Positions 34,129 through 46,544 of a DNA stretch of 64,000 bases are shown here, piece after piece; positions within the stretch are counted from its first letter, which is position 1; each line of letters starts with the position of its first letter. Made by a program: the position numbers and the translations under genes. The notes under the pieces were generated by a model. The model worked only from the letters and a program-made list of their open reading frames with translations, was not told the origin of the DNA and made no database searches. This DNA is from Sternotherus odoratus (lineage: Eukaryota; Chordata; Testudines; Kinosternidae), in the NCBI GenBank assembly GCA_032164245.1, contig JAVMKO010000006.1:1131001-1195000 (forward strand), read 5' to 3'.

Positions 34129-35590
34129 AGAGAACATAAGAACGGCTGTAGTGGGTCAGACAATGGTCCATCTAGCCCAGTGTCCTGTCTACTGACAGTG
34201 GCCAAGGCCTGGTGCCCGTAAGTGAGTGAACCTAACCAGGTAATGAGGAAGTGATGTCTCTCCTGCCATCCATCACCCTCCTCTGACAAACAGAGGCTAG
34301 GGACACCATTCCTTACCAAGCCTGGCTAATAGCCATTAATGGACTTAACCTCCATGAATTTATCCAGTTCTCTTTTAAACCATGTTATAGTCCTAGACTT
34401 CACAGCCTCCTCAGGCAAGGAGTTCCACAGGTTGACTGTGAGCTGTGTGAAGAAGAACTTCCTTTTAATTTTTTTAAACCTGCTGCCCATTAATTTAATT
34501 TGGTGGCCTCTAGTTCTTCTATTATGGGAACAAGTAAATAACTTTTCCTTATTCATTTTCTCTATGCCACTCATGATTTTATATACCTCTATCATATCCC
34601 CCCTTAGTCTCCTATTTTACAAGCTGAGATGTCCTAGCCTCTTTAAGCTCTCCTCATATGGGACCTGTTCCAAATGCCTAATCATTTTAGTTGCCCTTCT
34701 CTGAACCTTTTCTAATGCCAGCATATCCTTTTTGAGGTTAGGAGACTACATTTGTACACAGTATTCAAGATATGGGTGCACCATGGATTTATATAAGGGC
34801 AATAAGATATTTTCCGTCTTATTCTCTATCCCTTTTTAAATGATTCCTAACATCCTGTTTGCTTTTTTGACGGCCGCTGCACACTGCATGGACGTCTTCA
34901 AAGAACCATCCACGATGACTCCAAGATCTTTTTCCTGATTAGTTGTAGCTAAAATATCCCCCATTATATTGTATGAATAGTTGGGGTTATTTTTTTCAAT
35001 GTTCATTACTTTACATTTATCCACATTAAATTTCATTTGTCATTTTGTTGCCCAATCACTTAGTTTTGTGAGATCTTTTTGAAGTTCTTCCCAGTCTGCT
35101 TTGGTCTTAACTATCTTGAGCAGTTTAGTATCATCTGCAAACTTTGCCACCTCGCTGTTTACCCTTTTCTCCAGATCACTGATGAATAAGTTGAATAGGA
35201 TTGGTCCTAGAACTGACCCTTAGGGAACACCACTAGTTACCCCTCTCCATTCTGAAAATTTACCATTTATTCGTACCCTTTGTTTGCTGTCTTTTAACCA
35301 ATTCTCAATCCATGAAAGGATCTTCCCTCTTATCCCATGGCAATTTAATTTACCTTTGGTGAGGGACCTTGTCAAAGGGTTTCTGGAAATCTAAGTACAC
35401 TATGTTCACTGGATGCCCCTTGTCCACGTGTTTGTTGAACCCTTCAAAGAACTCTAATAGATTAATAAGCCATGATTTCCCTTTGCAGAAACCATGTTCA
35501 CTTTTGACCAACAATTTATGTTCTTCTATGTGCCTGACAATGTTATTCATTACCATTGTTTCAACTAATTTGCCCGGTACCGATGTTAGA
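34129..35590 (-). mobile_element. CR1 LINE, 3' 1.4 kb, fairly well preserved
   Basis: The tail begins at agaacataagaacggctgta (the complement of cttatgttct). Minus-strand coding blocks follow: [20 protein letters not shown] (34326-34595), then a segment with NVDKCKVMNI and TNQEKDLGVIVDGSLKTSMQ (34836-35036), and finally SEHGFCKGKSWLINLLEFFE with YLDFQKPFDKVPHQ (35350-35556), which is RT block 1. The FADD region has lost its frame. The copy is 5'-truncated just before block 1, at about 35590. It is the same subfamily as 63008-64000. Confidence 0.9.
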
Positions 35591-35797
35591 GTCCTTCCCC
35601 AATCAGCAAAACAGTTAAGCGCTGAATTAAATAGTTTGAGCTTGGGCCCAAATTAGAAGTGAAGGCAGCAATACTTGTTGTGGAAGCTTAGTGTACATGG
35701 CTAGTTGGATGCAGTAGCCAATCAGAGAGCAGAGAGACAGGCTCCTCTCTTGTTTCCAGTGAACAGTCCCATCCCAACGTGGAACAGCCATTGCAGG
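35591..35797. other. No recognised feature
   Basis: Short unassigned stretch between two CR1 fragments. Confidence 0.35.
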
Positions 35798-35890
35798 GTA
35801 AGTCCAGCAGGCACTGGCCACTGTTGGAAGACGGGATGCTGCTCTAGATGGACCATTGCTCTAACCCAGTCTGGCTGTTCAGATGTCCCA
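35798..35890 (+). mobile_element. CR1 3' tail remnant
   Basis: Reads aggcactggccactgttgga, atggaccattgctctaacccag and tctggctgttc, the plus-strand CR1 tail. Confidence 0.7.
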
Positions 35891-38800
35891 GTGTAGATGT
35901 GGCAGTCTGGGTTTTCTGCCCTGTCAAAGTGCCCCTTCTTTCCTGGCTCCACCACCATATGTGGCGAGCAGTTCATCCTTCCAATCCATTTCCATATTTA
36001 GTTTCCATTGGGATTGCCTACAATGGGTCAACTCTGTGACATGCACACACGATTTTCCATCAGTATTTGAATTTAGGATACCTCCTCATTATTCATTTCA
36101 CACAAATCATCCTACAGCCATCAGATGGTAAATGATTCACTTTGTAACAATGAGGGTTACTCCTGATCCAGTGATATAAACACATACATTTGAATATTCC
36201 ATCAGCATTCTGCTTCAGATCTTACCAATGCCAATGAATCCTGCTTCAGAGAAAAAATCTGTGTTGTACTTACAAACAAATAACGCTGTTCAGTTATTTA
36301 TAGCACAAACACATTTTTAAAAGACCTCTTATCAGGGCGCATTGCCTGTATGCACTACATTTTTTACAGCTACTATGAGAACTTACATCCAAGAACCAAT
36401 ATTTTCCCTTTCCAAAAGAACAAATAGAGAATGCCCTCATTAGCCACAGATATGGAAATCTATAGACTCTCTGCCACCCACATCCCAATATTATATCTCC
36501 AGGTTTTAGACCAGAAGTCAATTGCAGCAGCTTTTGTATGTCACATCATCTTATCGTCTAGATGTCTTTATCAATTTTCTCTCCTCTGTTTAAAATGAAA
36601 CAACCCCCCCATCAAACATTCTCCACCCTGCACTGTCTTTTAAACTCCTCCAGTAAACTGATGGATTGAGACAACACAATGCAGGGTTCGTGCACAGAGG
36701 TAGGTTGAAAATAACTTAGATTTAGATCAATTGAAAAGTGAACAGGCAGACTGCTACCGGAGTCACTCCTTCTGAGAAACAAGAAATGCTCAGTTTAGTC
36801 CACGGGGTTTGGTCCCCTTGAAACAAGTGGCAATAACAGTTTATATCTCTGGTGGTGAATTTCATTTGCAGCCTCGCTGCTGGAGAAACACAAGCCCAGC
36901 ACACATAAGGTCTGATCAGCCATTTCAAGACCAAGCACGACTCTATCAGCGGTGGACTGTTAGTCATTGCATTTCCCTGCCTTTCTAGTCACAGGCCACA
37001 GCACTGTTGAAAGAGGTGCAGATAAGTCACCCTCTTATTGGACAGAAGAAAAGAGAAAGAGGGTGAAATAAAAAGGACACTTCTGGAAGGAGATGGTTGC
37101 AGGGATCCCCAGTGTTCTTCAGGCTTTACCCAAGCTCGTGGAAGTGGTGATGTCCCAGGAAAGCCAGTGGGCTGGTTTTAAGTAACAATGCTGTGTTTGT
37201 CTGGCTTGTCCCAGCCTGGTACTGATGAGGTGTTGTCTGGTGTCACATGCAGAGGGGATGCCATTTTGCAAAGCATACTCCTCAGGTCATGCTGTGGGAG
37301 TGGGCAAAGCACTCTGTCAAGCGGCATCCTGTGGTCACAGAGATGGGGGTGGGAACAACCGTGGGCCCATGTCCTCCCTTCTGGGCTTGCGTCAGTGACC
37401 ACACTAGGTATCCTTTGGTCCCGTCTCTGGGATGGGCTCATCAGGATATCTTTCAGGATGAGGAAAGCAAAGGGGCATCTCAGGGGTTGGTGGGGGACAC
37501 AGCAGCAGCCCTGATGATGAAGCTCACTCCTTCCTGTCCACCCATCCTGCAGTCTTGTCAGTGAGCTCCAGAGAACCAATGTCCCCAAAGGGGCGGCAGC
37601 CACATTCCCTTCCCAGTAATCAATCTCAACACGCTTTAGTGATTTTCCTCCCTGTGCCAGGAGTTACAACTCACTGTCAACCCACGAGAACACACGGGGC
37701 CCAGCCCAGCCCTTAGCACAGTCCGTCTGGTACCAACCATTTTATATAATGACCCCAGTTGCCCTGCTCCTCCCTTGGACACCGCAGGCCTCGGGGTTCT
37801 AGCCTCGTTGAGACAAGCCCATCTAGTCCAGTCCAGGCTACCCAGACGGTTCATGTCTCCTCTTCCTCTCGCTTGCTGGGTATAGAGACTGGTGCTCTGG
37901 CCAGGGGCTCTTTCCAAGTCTTTATTGTTTTGTGGTCTGGGGGAAGGCATTTCACAGGAACAGACGTCTTTCACTTGGAAGCTCTTTGGGGCTGGGACTG
38001 TCTGTTCCTCCAGGGTTCTACGATGCCAGTACAAGGGGGCTGGGCTCTCACTTGGGGACTCTGGGCATGACACAGTTAGAATAGCAGAGTCCAAGCGATC
38101 CAGCGTGATGCAGGTAAAATGTGGGGTGTGGGTGGGGTTGGGGGCGGGGGAGCTACCCAACTGGCGCATACACTCGGGCCAGGACCAGCATTCATTCACT
38201 GCCAGGAAGTAGCAGCCACAACACATTAGAGACTCATGAATTTAAATCCCATGATTCCTCCCTTTCCCCAACCCAGCTGGCTCCCTTATGCTGGCCTCCG
38301 CAGCACAAGAGTGGAGACCCCTAAGGATCCAGGCAGGGAGTATATGGGCTCCCCTGGGAAGCTGTTCTGCCAACAGCCTTGCCACTGGCCCTCCTTGAAA
38401 TTTCCCCGTGATATTTCATACTGAGTGTCGCAGATTGAAAAACAAACAGCACAATGCCCCTCCACCTTGCCCCCCGGGATGAGTCTTCTCGTGCCATGTA
38501 AACGTTATCCAGTGCTGTCCTGCTCGGAACGCGTCCAGGGCACTTGAAACCTTGTTTCAGACACACTCTCTTAGTAGTGGTTTTATTTGATTCCCCATCC
38601 CTCCCCCCACTGCTTAGCAGATGGACATGGGCGCACTTGCTGCAGCAACAAAAAATCAATATGATTACCACTTTGCCATAGGGCTCCATCTCACTCAATA
38701 TCCTGGCCTGGCAGCAGGCACATCACTCACAGATAATACTGCATTGCAGCTGGAGTCCAAATGAAGGGGTGGAGAGACAGGGAAACAAACACCACCCAGA

Positions 38801-40844
38801 TCATCTCTGCAAGCAGAGCAATTACAGAAGGCATCAGAATTTTAAGCTGGCTATATAATTAATGGGAAGACAAATGGTTAACAATTAGTGGCTATTACTG
38901 AGCTGCTATATAAATGGCTTACTCGTCCAGACACCAGTTTGAGGTGCAATAGGCAGGTTACCAGCTTGTGCTTTTTCATGGGTGACCTCTCTTCCTGAGC
39001 CTTCTGAATGTCATTATTAGAAGACCGAACCCTGTGCTGATTGGTGTAATTCTCAGAGGGAGATCACGCCAGTTGGAAACCAGCTGTGCCAATTCAAGGT
39101 CATTTATAGTTCCAGGAGCACTGGGAATGTACGTCTGTGCTGTGGGTTTTCTGAGAGGTCAGGGAAGGCCTGGGGGGGGGGGGGGGGAGGATATCACTGG
39201 AGTTTAAGAATCCTGAACAACTTATACTGAATAAAATTAAAATAGCTCCTCTCTCCTCTTCTGCTTCTCCCTAGCTTGCTTTGCAATTAGCAATGAAACA
39301 TACTCACCCTAGTGGAACTGTTACATTCCTCTAAGCTGCCAAGAAAAAATATGAAAACTTGAAAGCACATGAAGGATAAATGTCAACTGTTCACAGGCAG
39401 TAGGTTGTACATGTAAATTATTATATTGATTCAGCCTTCTCAAGATCTTGGATTTAAATACCAGGTGACAGACGATCTGCCTTGCAGGCAACCTACTTCA
39501 TTGCCCCAGTGTCTGTTTCCATGTATGGTGGAGTGAGTGTCAGACCACTCAGTGTGCAGATACTAAGAAAAATTGTGACAGATTTGGGCCAGGATTCACA
39601 GTCCCCAAATGGAAATACAGTAAATCCTGAATGTTTTTCTCCTTCTACACTGAACACATGACACATGGCAGGTGGCTTTGCATAATTACTAGAACCTGTG
39701 TTAACATTTTAAAAATATTTGCCCTTCTAATAGCTTAAACTGCATAAAAAAGGAGTTGTTTTTCATGAAGACTAAGGTAGAGTCTTTCTTTATCCTGAGT
39801 TATGAATTAAAAAGTACAAATTAATCCCTCGCGTGGCCTCTTGACATTCACTGCCTGATGCGTGTCAGGTCCCTGGAGCCCATCGCCTGCGGTGGAAGGT
39901 CAGGGAACAGCTTGTAAAACCAGGGAGCTGTTTTGAAACAAACACTTTCACTGGTGAAGTGCTGCACCATCCAGCACTTTCTGCCATTCTAGTGACGTCA
40001 TGCTGTAGCCCGTCAGAAATCAACTGGCATAAATATCTGCCTAGGTGGGATAAAGGGGCAGTGATGGGGTTTGGTCTTTTTAGCCCATTTACCTGATCAT
40101 TGTAACTAGCCGGGGAACACTAAATCCAATCAGGCAATAATTTGCAGCTACACCGGGCCCCCTCCTTCACCATACTCCATTGAGTTTAAAGGGGCTAAAA
40201 TGACATCAGAAACTCATACATTTCATTGATGAAACTCACTTAAAAGATGAATGTGGGCCCAATCTTGAGCCCATCCTGGCCTGGGGCAAAGGGGTTGGGC
40301 TGACAAGCAGATGGCTCTCCTTAGCTGGAGATTACCCCTCTGTACTCAGGTCGTAGGCTACCTTCCCCCCCCCCCCCCCCGGCAGTCGCTGGCATTTGCA
40401 GGGGGGTTTCACAAGGAGAGGTCAGAGTGCTGCTCAGTGGTCAAGCTAGTGGACGGACCCCTGGAGAAGTAACGGCCTCTGTTGGGCTCAGGCGATACAA
40501 ACAGCTCCTCTGCCGGACTAGCTCGGGCTGTAGTATGTTCTTTCCCTAACAGTCCACCTCCTCTATATTCCTAATAGTATGAAGCCCCGGACCCATCTGT
40601 GGAATGAAGCCTGATTGCCCGAGGGGGAAAATAGCCCAGTCATTAACGCTTAGTATAGCAGCTCAACTGTGGTAGAATTAACTCCCCTCCTGAAGGGTCT
40701 AAAGGACAATTCTGTTTGCAGAGCTAGGGGAGGAGGATGAACAAGTTAATTTTCTCTGAACACGAGGGAAGTACCTGCATGTGTAACCCACACACATTCT
40801 GGGTGTGGTGTTCGGTTCCATCTAGTGGCACCGAGACCACTTAA
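35891..40844. other. 5 kb without a recognised gene
   Basis: Sequence with few recognisable repeats. The 196-aa minus frame at 37636-38226 overlaps several plus frames and an ancient repeat and has no domain signal. Homopolymers: 39172-39187 (G) and 40365-40380 (C). A copy of the ancient 'gctctttggggc..gggactgtct' repeat lies at 37975-38075. Confidence 0.45.
37975..38075 (+). repeat. Ancient amniote interspersed repeat
   Basis: gaagctctttggggctggga followed by ctgtct and ccagtacaagggggctgggc is the reverse of the family seen at 6985-7215. Confidence 0.5.
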
Positions 40845-41004
40845 GGGCTTGGCTACACTTACATGTTATACCACAATAAAGTCTCCCAGAGTGCTCTACC
40901 TTACTCCCCATCCACACTGGCAAGGCACGTAGGTGCTCTGAGTCCCTGGCTGGAGCACTCCTGGTACTCCACCTCCCCGAGAGGATTAATGGCTGTTGTG
41001 TATT
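40845..41004 (+). mobile_element. Truncated DNA transposon end (gggcttggctacactt family)
   Basis: Starts gggcttggctacacttac and continues with ccatccacactggcaaggcacgtag and gtactccacctcccc. I recall this as the end of a common chelonian DNA element (ggcttggctacact terminus). The other end is missing: the sequence passes directly into a PLE tail at about 41005. Confidence 0.6.
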
Positions 41005-41100
41005 GGGTGAGACTGCAGGCATCCGACGAAGTGGGTATTCACCCACGAAAGCTTATGCTCTAATACATCTGTTAGTGTATAAGGGGCCACAGGACTCTGT
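41005..41100 (+). mobile_element. Penelope-like 3' tail fragment
   Basis: Reads gcatccgacgaagtgggtattcacccacgaaagc, then ttatgctctaatacatctg and ggccacaggactctg. It is the same tail as 19560-19625. The hairpin gtgggt/acccac (41031-41046) and following gaaagcttatgc are discussed as a possible degenerate hammerhead-ribozyme motif. Not snap-back. Confidence 0.7.
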
Positions 41101-42230
41101 CAATTCTGAAAAACTATCTCCAGGACCAGATGGGATTCACTGAAGAGTTCTGAAGGAACTCAGATCTGGAATTTCAGAACCACTAACCTGTGGATGTAAC
41201 CTATCACTTAAGTCAGCATCTGCACCAGATGACTTGAGAGCAAAAGTCACTGATCTTTGGTTTGAGAAGCAATCCTGGCAATTACAAGCCAGGAAGCCTG
41301 ACTTCAGTACCAGGCAAATTGATTGATACTGTAGTAAATAACAGAATTACCAGACAGATAGATGAAAATCTTATATTTCTGAAGAGCCAACATGTCTTTT
41401 GTAAAGGGAAACTGTGCATCACCAAGCTATTAGAATTATTTTCAGGTGTCAACAAATATGTGGACAAATGTGATCTGGTTGATATAGATTATGTGGACTT
41501 TCAGAAAGCCTCTGACAAAGTCCTTTATCATACGCTCTTAAATAATGTAAGCAGTCTTGAGATAGGTGAGGACGTCCTATCAGGGATCCATAACTAGTAG
41601 GGAAAATATTCAGTATTCACAATGGACAGAGTCCCTCAGGTGGTCCCACAGGGGTCTGTAGAGTGACCAAATCTATTCAACATATTCATAAATTAATTAG
41701 AAAAGGGGGTAAAGGTGTAGAAGAGTTTTCAGATGATACAAAACTACTCAAGATAGTTAAGTCCAAAGCTTGCTATGAAGTGTTACAAAGGGATATCACT
41801 AAATTGGAGAGCATGAAATGACAGATGAAATTCAATGTTGATAAATGGAAAGTAATGAACATTGGAAAGCATAATCCCAACTAATACATACAAAATGATG
41901 GGGTATAAATTAGCTGTTACCACTCAAAAAAGAGATCTTGGAGTCAATATGGATAGTTTTCAGAAAACATCTGCTCAATGTGCAGTGGCAGTCAAAAAAG
42001 TGAACAGAATATTAGTAACTATTAGGAGAAGGATGGATAATAAGACAAAATATCAGAATACCATATATAAATCTATAGTACACGATATCTTGAATACTGT
42101 GTGCAGTCCTGGTCACCCCATCTATATGGGATATAGAAAGATGGTAGAGAAGCTGGAAAGGATCCACAGGTGAGCAACAAAGATGATTAAAGTGATGAAA
42201 TGCAACATCAGCCACCTGAGCAAAGACTGG
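41101..42230 (+). mobile_element. CR1 LINE, RT region
   Basis: Order on the plus strand: ggaccagatgggattcactga (pre-RT), then NPGNYKPGSLTSVPGKLIDT and VVNNRITRQIDENLIF, SQHVFCKGKL, IDYVDFQKASDKVLY (41262-41597), gtccctcaggtggtcccacagg (42-style GVPQGS), a broken FADD, KMMGYKLAVTTQKRDLGVNMD (41862-42173) and the HPIYMGYRKMVEKLERIHR end. Several stops. It is longer than most copies here. Confidence 0.85.
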
Positions 42231-42657
42231 TGAACCTGGATATGTTTGGGGAAAAAAGAAGCTTGAGGTGGGACATGATAGCAGTCTTTGAATACTTGAA
42301 CGGTACTATAAAAAAGATGGGGGGAAATGGTTCTCTCTAACAACAGCGGTCTGGACAAAATCCAATCTGTTCTCAGTGGTAGCAGATGACCGAACAAGGA
42401 GTAATGGTCTCAAGTTTCAGTGGGGGAGGTTTAGGTTGGATATTAGAGAAAACTTTTTCACTAGGAGGGTGGTGAAGCACTGGAATGGGTTCCCTAGGGA
42501 GGTGGTGGAATCTCCTTCCTTAGAGATTTTTAAGGTCAGGCTTGACAAAGTCCTGGCTGGGATGATTTAGTTGGTGTTGGTCCTGCGTTGAGCAGGGGGT
42601 TGGACTAGATACCTCCAGAGGTCCCTTCCAACCCTGATATTATATGATCCTATGAAA
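42231..42657 (+). mobile_element. CR1 3' end, second subfamily
   Basis: ATATGTTTGGGG..AAGCTTGAGG, then aagtttcagtgggggaggttt, [20 protein letters not shown] (42376-42570), and the tail gcagggggttggactagat...aaccctgatattatatgatc. The sequence class differs from the preceding CR1, so it is either a hybrid or an adjacent insertion. Confidence 0.8.
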
Positions 42658-42904
42658 CTACAGCACAGCAGAGTTAGATTAATTCTCAGGAAAAACTTCC
42701 TAACGGAAAGCACAGGAGAACAGTGGACTTATGTCTCATTTTACAAGCAAGTTGTTTTAATTGAGGTGAAACGTGGGGTAAGCAAGACAAATCAGACTCC
42801 TGAAAGGGGTACAGTCATCTGGAAAGGTTGACAACCACTGGAATAGATGACCCTAGTGGTCCCTTCTAACCCTTTGATTCTATATTTTAGAATTTAGAAT
42901 TAAC
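42658..42904 (+). mobile_element. CR1 tail remnant
   Basis: aggaaaaacttcctaacgga, gaatagatgaccctagtggt and ccttctaaccctttgattct mark another plus-strand CR1 3' end, heavily decayed. Confidence 0.6.
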
Positions 42905-43495
42905 AGAGGATAACAAAAATGATGAGGAGTATGGAACAACCTCCATATGAGGACTTGGACTTTTCAGCTGAGGATAGAGACAGCTAAGGGGGGATCTGAT
43001 AGAGGTCTATAAAATCATGACTGGTTTGGAGAAAATGAGTAAGGAAGTGTTATTTACCCCTTCACATAAGACAAGCACTCAGGGCAACAGGTTTAAAATA
43101 AACCTAAGGAAGTACTTCTCCCAACCCACAATCACCTGTGGAACTTGCGATGAAGTTCCACATGAGATTGGAATCCCCTGTGGAACTTGTTGCGATGGGA
43201 TGTTGTGTAGGCCAAAAGTGTAACTGGGTTCAAAAAGAACTAGAGAAGTTCATGGAGGACAAGTCATCAATGGCTGCTAGCCAAGATGGTCAGGCACAGT
43301 CTCATACTCTTGGTGTTCCTCAACCTCTGACTGCCAGAAGTTTGGACTGGAGGACAGGGGATGGTTCACGCGATAATTGCTTTGTTCTGTTCATTCCCTC
43401 TGTAGCTTCTGTAATTGGCCACTGTCATAATACAGGCCTTTGGGCTAGCTGGACCATTGATCTAACCCAGTATGGGCATTCTTATGTTCTTATGG
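42905..43495 (+). mobile_element. CR1 3' end with local duplication
   Basis: tcagctgaggatagagacag, gatctgatagaggtctataaaatc, MTGLEKMSKEVLFTPSHK (43017 onward), and the tail ctgccagaagtttggac...tggaccattgatctaacccag...cttatgttcttatg. Around 43133-43200 the word cctgtggaacttg occurs twice with following tgcgatg, an internal tandem duplication. Confidence 0.85.
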
Positions 43496-44196
43496 ATCCC
43501 ATCACTTATATTAGTATTATTGGTTTTTTTATGTACTATTTATAAATATGTAGGAAAGCTGATGGTGATAATACTTGTCAATGTAAGTGTATACACATCC
43601 CTTATATAGCCGAATCAATGTGTCTAGATGGGATCATATTACCTTCACTTCAAAGGTAGAACGGTACAATTTATTTATTTTTATTTGCCTGGAAAGATCT
43701 GTCTTTTCTCTCACATGCTATATTTGCATATAAGGATACAGTGATATCTAATTATCACATTTGAGTGGAAAAAAACCCACAAAATATGTAGGGAACATTT
43801 GATGACTTTCTTTTCTCTTGGCATATGAATATCAATCAAAAAACCTAATGGTAAAAAAATGTGAATATGACAGATGAGGCTGACTGTCTGTATTTCCTCA
43901 TTTCTGTATCATCTTTTGTCATCCTGATGGTGGGATTTGGAAATTGTTATCCTTCTTTAAAAATGAGTAAAATCCCAATAAAAATCTCGGGGAAAGAACT
44001 ATATGGAAATTATCATAAATTAGGTCTTAACAATAGTAAAAATGTTACAAAATATCCATCTTCTTAGTAATCTGCAGTTTATTGTAGTTAAACTCTGTTA
44101 ATCTGTTTTATGCATAACATCACTGTCATGTTCTAATATTCTGGTTTTATGTACTGTGTGTGTATTTAATTGTGTGTATAATTGTGTATTTAATTG
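43496..44196. other. No gene recognised (AT-rich)
   Basis: AT-rich unassigned sequence. The frame at 43861-44067 shows no domain. Confidence 0.4.
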
Positions 44197-44868
44197 TGTG
44201 ACAAAGCTCCAAGTCTATACTTGCAGGTCCTGCGTTTCCTGGCGGATTTCACTAGCCTCAGAGGCTCACTGTGACCCTCCCTTCTCTCTCTAGAGACAAG
44301 GTCACAGCCTATTGAGCCATTTTCATCATAAGCCAGTGAGGAGAAATTATTCTTCCTGGCACAGTCTTTGTTGTCTCTCTAGTCTCAGTGATTAATTGGG
44401 GAAGGTAGGAAGGGGGGAGCCCGGGCCCATCCTCTACTCTGCTCTCCAGCCCAGGGATCCTAATAGTATCAGCTAAGTTGGCTGACCTTATAGTCACAAA
44501 ACACAATACAATTCCCTGGGCTACTTCCCCACAGCAGTCCCTGCTTCTTCACACTCCACTTCACCCTGACCTCAGGGCTTCCTTCCTCACGTATGATATG
44601 TTGTCTAACCACTCAGTCTCACCAACAGCACAACCTCCTCCCACAGCTCCTGACACCCACACCCACCTAACTAACTGGGAGGGTTTTTAACTGGTTTCAG
44701 CCAGCCCCTGATTGGCTTCAGGTGTCCCAGTCAGGCTAGCTGTTTCTGCTGCTTTCTAGAAGCTTCTCCTTTGTTTGGCTAGCCAGGGAACAGGGACCTG
44801 CTCATCCTGAGGCTGATATACTTCCCTTCCAGCACTCTCCTATACCCTTCTGGTCTGACTCCGTCACA
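44197..44868 (-). mobile_element. Solo LTR-like element
   Basis: Ends tgtgac (44197) and gtcaca (44868) are 6-base inverted termini of the TG..CA type. The minus strand reads tgtgacggagtcagacc at the left end, then aaacaaaggagaagcttcta, ctgactgggacacctgaagc and, near the other end, gagtctctgaggctagtg-like blocks, a family I recall from turtles. 672 bases, no frame, and no internal region or second LTR adjacent. No target duplication is readable because the right flank is an AT run. Minus orientation is inferred from the family, not from a polyadenylation signal. Confidence 0.6.
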
Positions 44869-44876
44869 ATATATAT

Positions 44877-45125
44877 ATATTTGTAGAGTGTGCAGGGCAG
44901 ATGTCTCTCTGAGTAAATGTAATTTCATATCCAAGCTGTAGGCAACATGTTCTCTTCATCCTGCTTGTTTTCAACAGGTTTAAACCTACATCCCTGAAAA
45001 CAAGGTGTTTACATTTTTAAATATCCAGGGGACAGCTCCGTTCACTAGCTGGATGTACCTGAGTATAAGGTTTGTGTCATCAGCAATGAGATCTGGATGT
45101 GATGTGTCTCTCAGTCGCAGCAGAC
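44877..45125 (+). repeat. Left arm of 249-bp near-perfect inverted repeat
   Basis: Inverted copy of 45749-45997 with 245 of 249 bases identical (four substitutions, no indels, by my hand alignment). It starts atatttgtagagtg and ends gtcgcagcagac. It is not recognised as a known family. It lies 8 bases after the LTR end. Confidence 0.85.
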
Positions 45126-45349
45126 GTATATATTAATTTATGGACTAATATTCTGGTTTTACAACACAGGGAATTACAGACCAGGGAAAGGGAGAGAGCA
45201 AGTGAGCATTGGCATCTTTGAACACGTGGGAAGAGCAATGACTGCAGTGATGAGGGCTAGAGAAGGGAACTGGATAGGCAGATGATGACTTAACATATAG
45301 AATCCCGATCAACTGGATGCTTTGAGCTACGTTGGACCTTGAAGGCACC

Positions 45350-45472
45350 TAGGGTGACCAGATGTCCTGATTTTATAGGGACAGTTCTGATTTTGGGGTC
45401 ATTTTCTTATGTAGGCTCCTATTACCCCCCACTCCCATCCCAATTTTTCACATTTGCTGTCTGGTCACACTA
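45350..45472. mobile_element. hAT-type MITE with perfect 8-bp target duplication
   Basis: Inverted ends tagggtgaccaga and tctggtcacacta bound 123 bases of a very common vertebrate MITE (interior tgattttatagggacagt, tggggtcattttcttatg, aggctcctattacccccc). The flanks aaggcacc (45342-45349) and aaggcacc (45473-45480) are identical, and 8 bases is the hAT length. It sits in the loop of the 249-bp inverted repeat. Confidence 0.9.
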
Positions 45473-45748
45473 AAGGCACCGGCCTCGGGTGGGAGTACGC
45501 GGCAGAGGCGATGGCCAGCTGAGCTCACTGCATCAGAAACCTCACTGCCCCTGAGCAGGGCACGGCCTGGGCTCTTGTCAGACCCTGGCAGCTAGTGCAG
45601 AGGAGGGGGCAGAGCATGGAGCAGTCTCTCAGGTGACAGCGGGTGGCTGGATGCAGCAAGAGAGGGGCAAGCAGCAGCTGTTATAGGCATCCAAGGATCA
45701 CGCCATGTGACTTTCCAAAATGAATCCACCCAAATGATTAGTGTGTGA

Positions 45749-45997
45749 GTCTGCTGCGACTGAGAGACACATCACATCCAGATCTCATTGCTGATGACAC
45801 AAACCTTATACTCAGGCACATCCAGCTAGTGAACGGAGCTGTCCCCTGGATATTTAAAAACGCAAACACCTTGTTTTCAGGGATGTAGGTTTAAACCTGT
45901 TGAAAACAAGCAGGATGAAGAGAACATGTTGCCTACAGCTTGGATATGAAATTACATTTACTCAGAGAGACATCTGCCCTGCGCACTCTACAAATAT
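45749..45997 (-). repeat. Right arm of 249-bp inverted repeat
   Basis: Complementary arm to 44877-45125. Loop length 623 bases (45126-45748). All four differences between the arms are transitions, and at least one or two look like CpG decay. Confidence 0.85.
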
Positions 45998-46077
45998 CCA
46001 TCCAGCATTAGTAAATTTACTTTGTATGCACAGATGGAGGAAAACTGATCCATTGCTTATTCGGCCAGAGGAAGCAC

Positions 46078-46275
46078 TGTGATCATCTAGTCTGACCACC
46101 TGTATAGCAGGGACTGGAGAACTGCCCCAAATAATTCCTGTTCTAACTAGAGCATTTAAAAACAATCCACTCTTGATTTTAAAATGCCACAGTTGTGGAA
46201 TCCACCGCAAACTCTTGTTAGATTGTTCTGATGGTTAATTACATTGCTCCAATGGTTAATTAAAACTCACTCTTA
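46078..46275 (-). mobile_element. CR1 3' tail and C-terminus remnant
   Basis: gatcatctagtctgaccacc, then ccccaaataattcctgttct and gttctgatggttaattac, the complement of a CR1 end. Confidence 0.7.
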
Positions 46276-46544
46276 AATAGTTAACCAGCCCACAAGGAAA
46301 GAAAAAAAATCTACCACTGATTAGCAACTCTGTCTTCCCACAGGCCCTATAGCCTTATATATTGATACAAAGAAAGAAAAGACTGTGATGTTGCTTCACT
46401 GAAAGGTTGAATGTAGATCTATCCGGAGCATACACACCGGTAGCAGCATGCAGAATTTAAAGCAGTACATCCAGGAGCATGAATCTCAGCCAGATCTGTT
46501 TGAGTTCAGAGTACTACTCTTACATGATCAAGAACTCAAACGAT

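Noticed and set aside
37636..38226. 196-aa minus-strand frame
   Set aside because: Overlaps plus-strand frames of similar length and an ancient repeat at 37975-38075; no motif.
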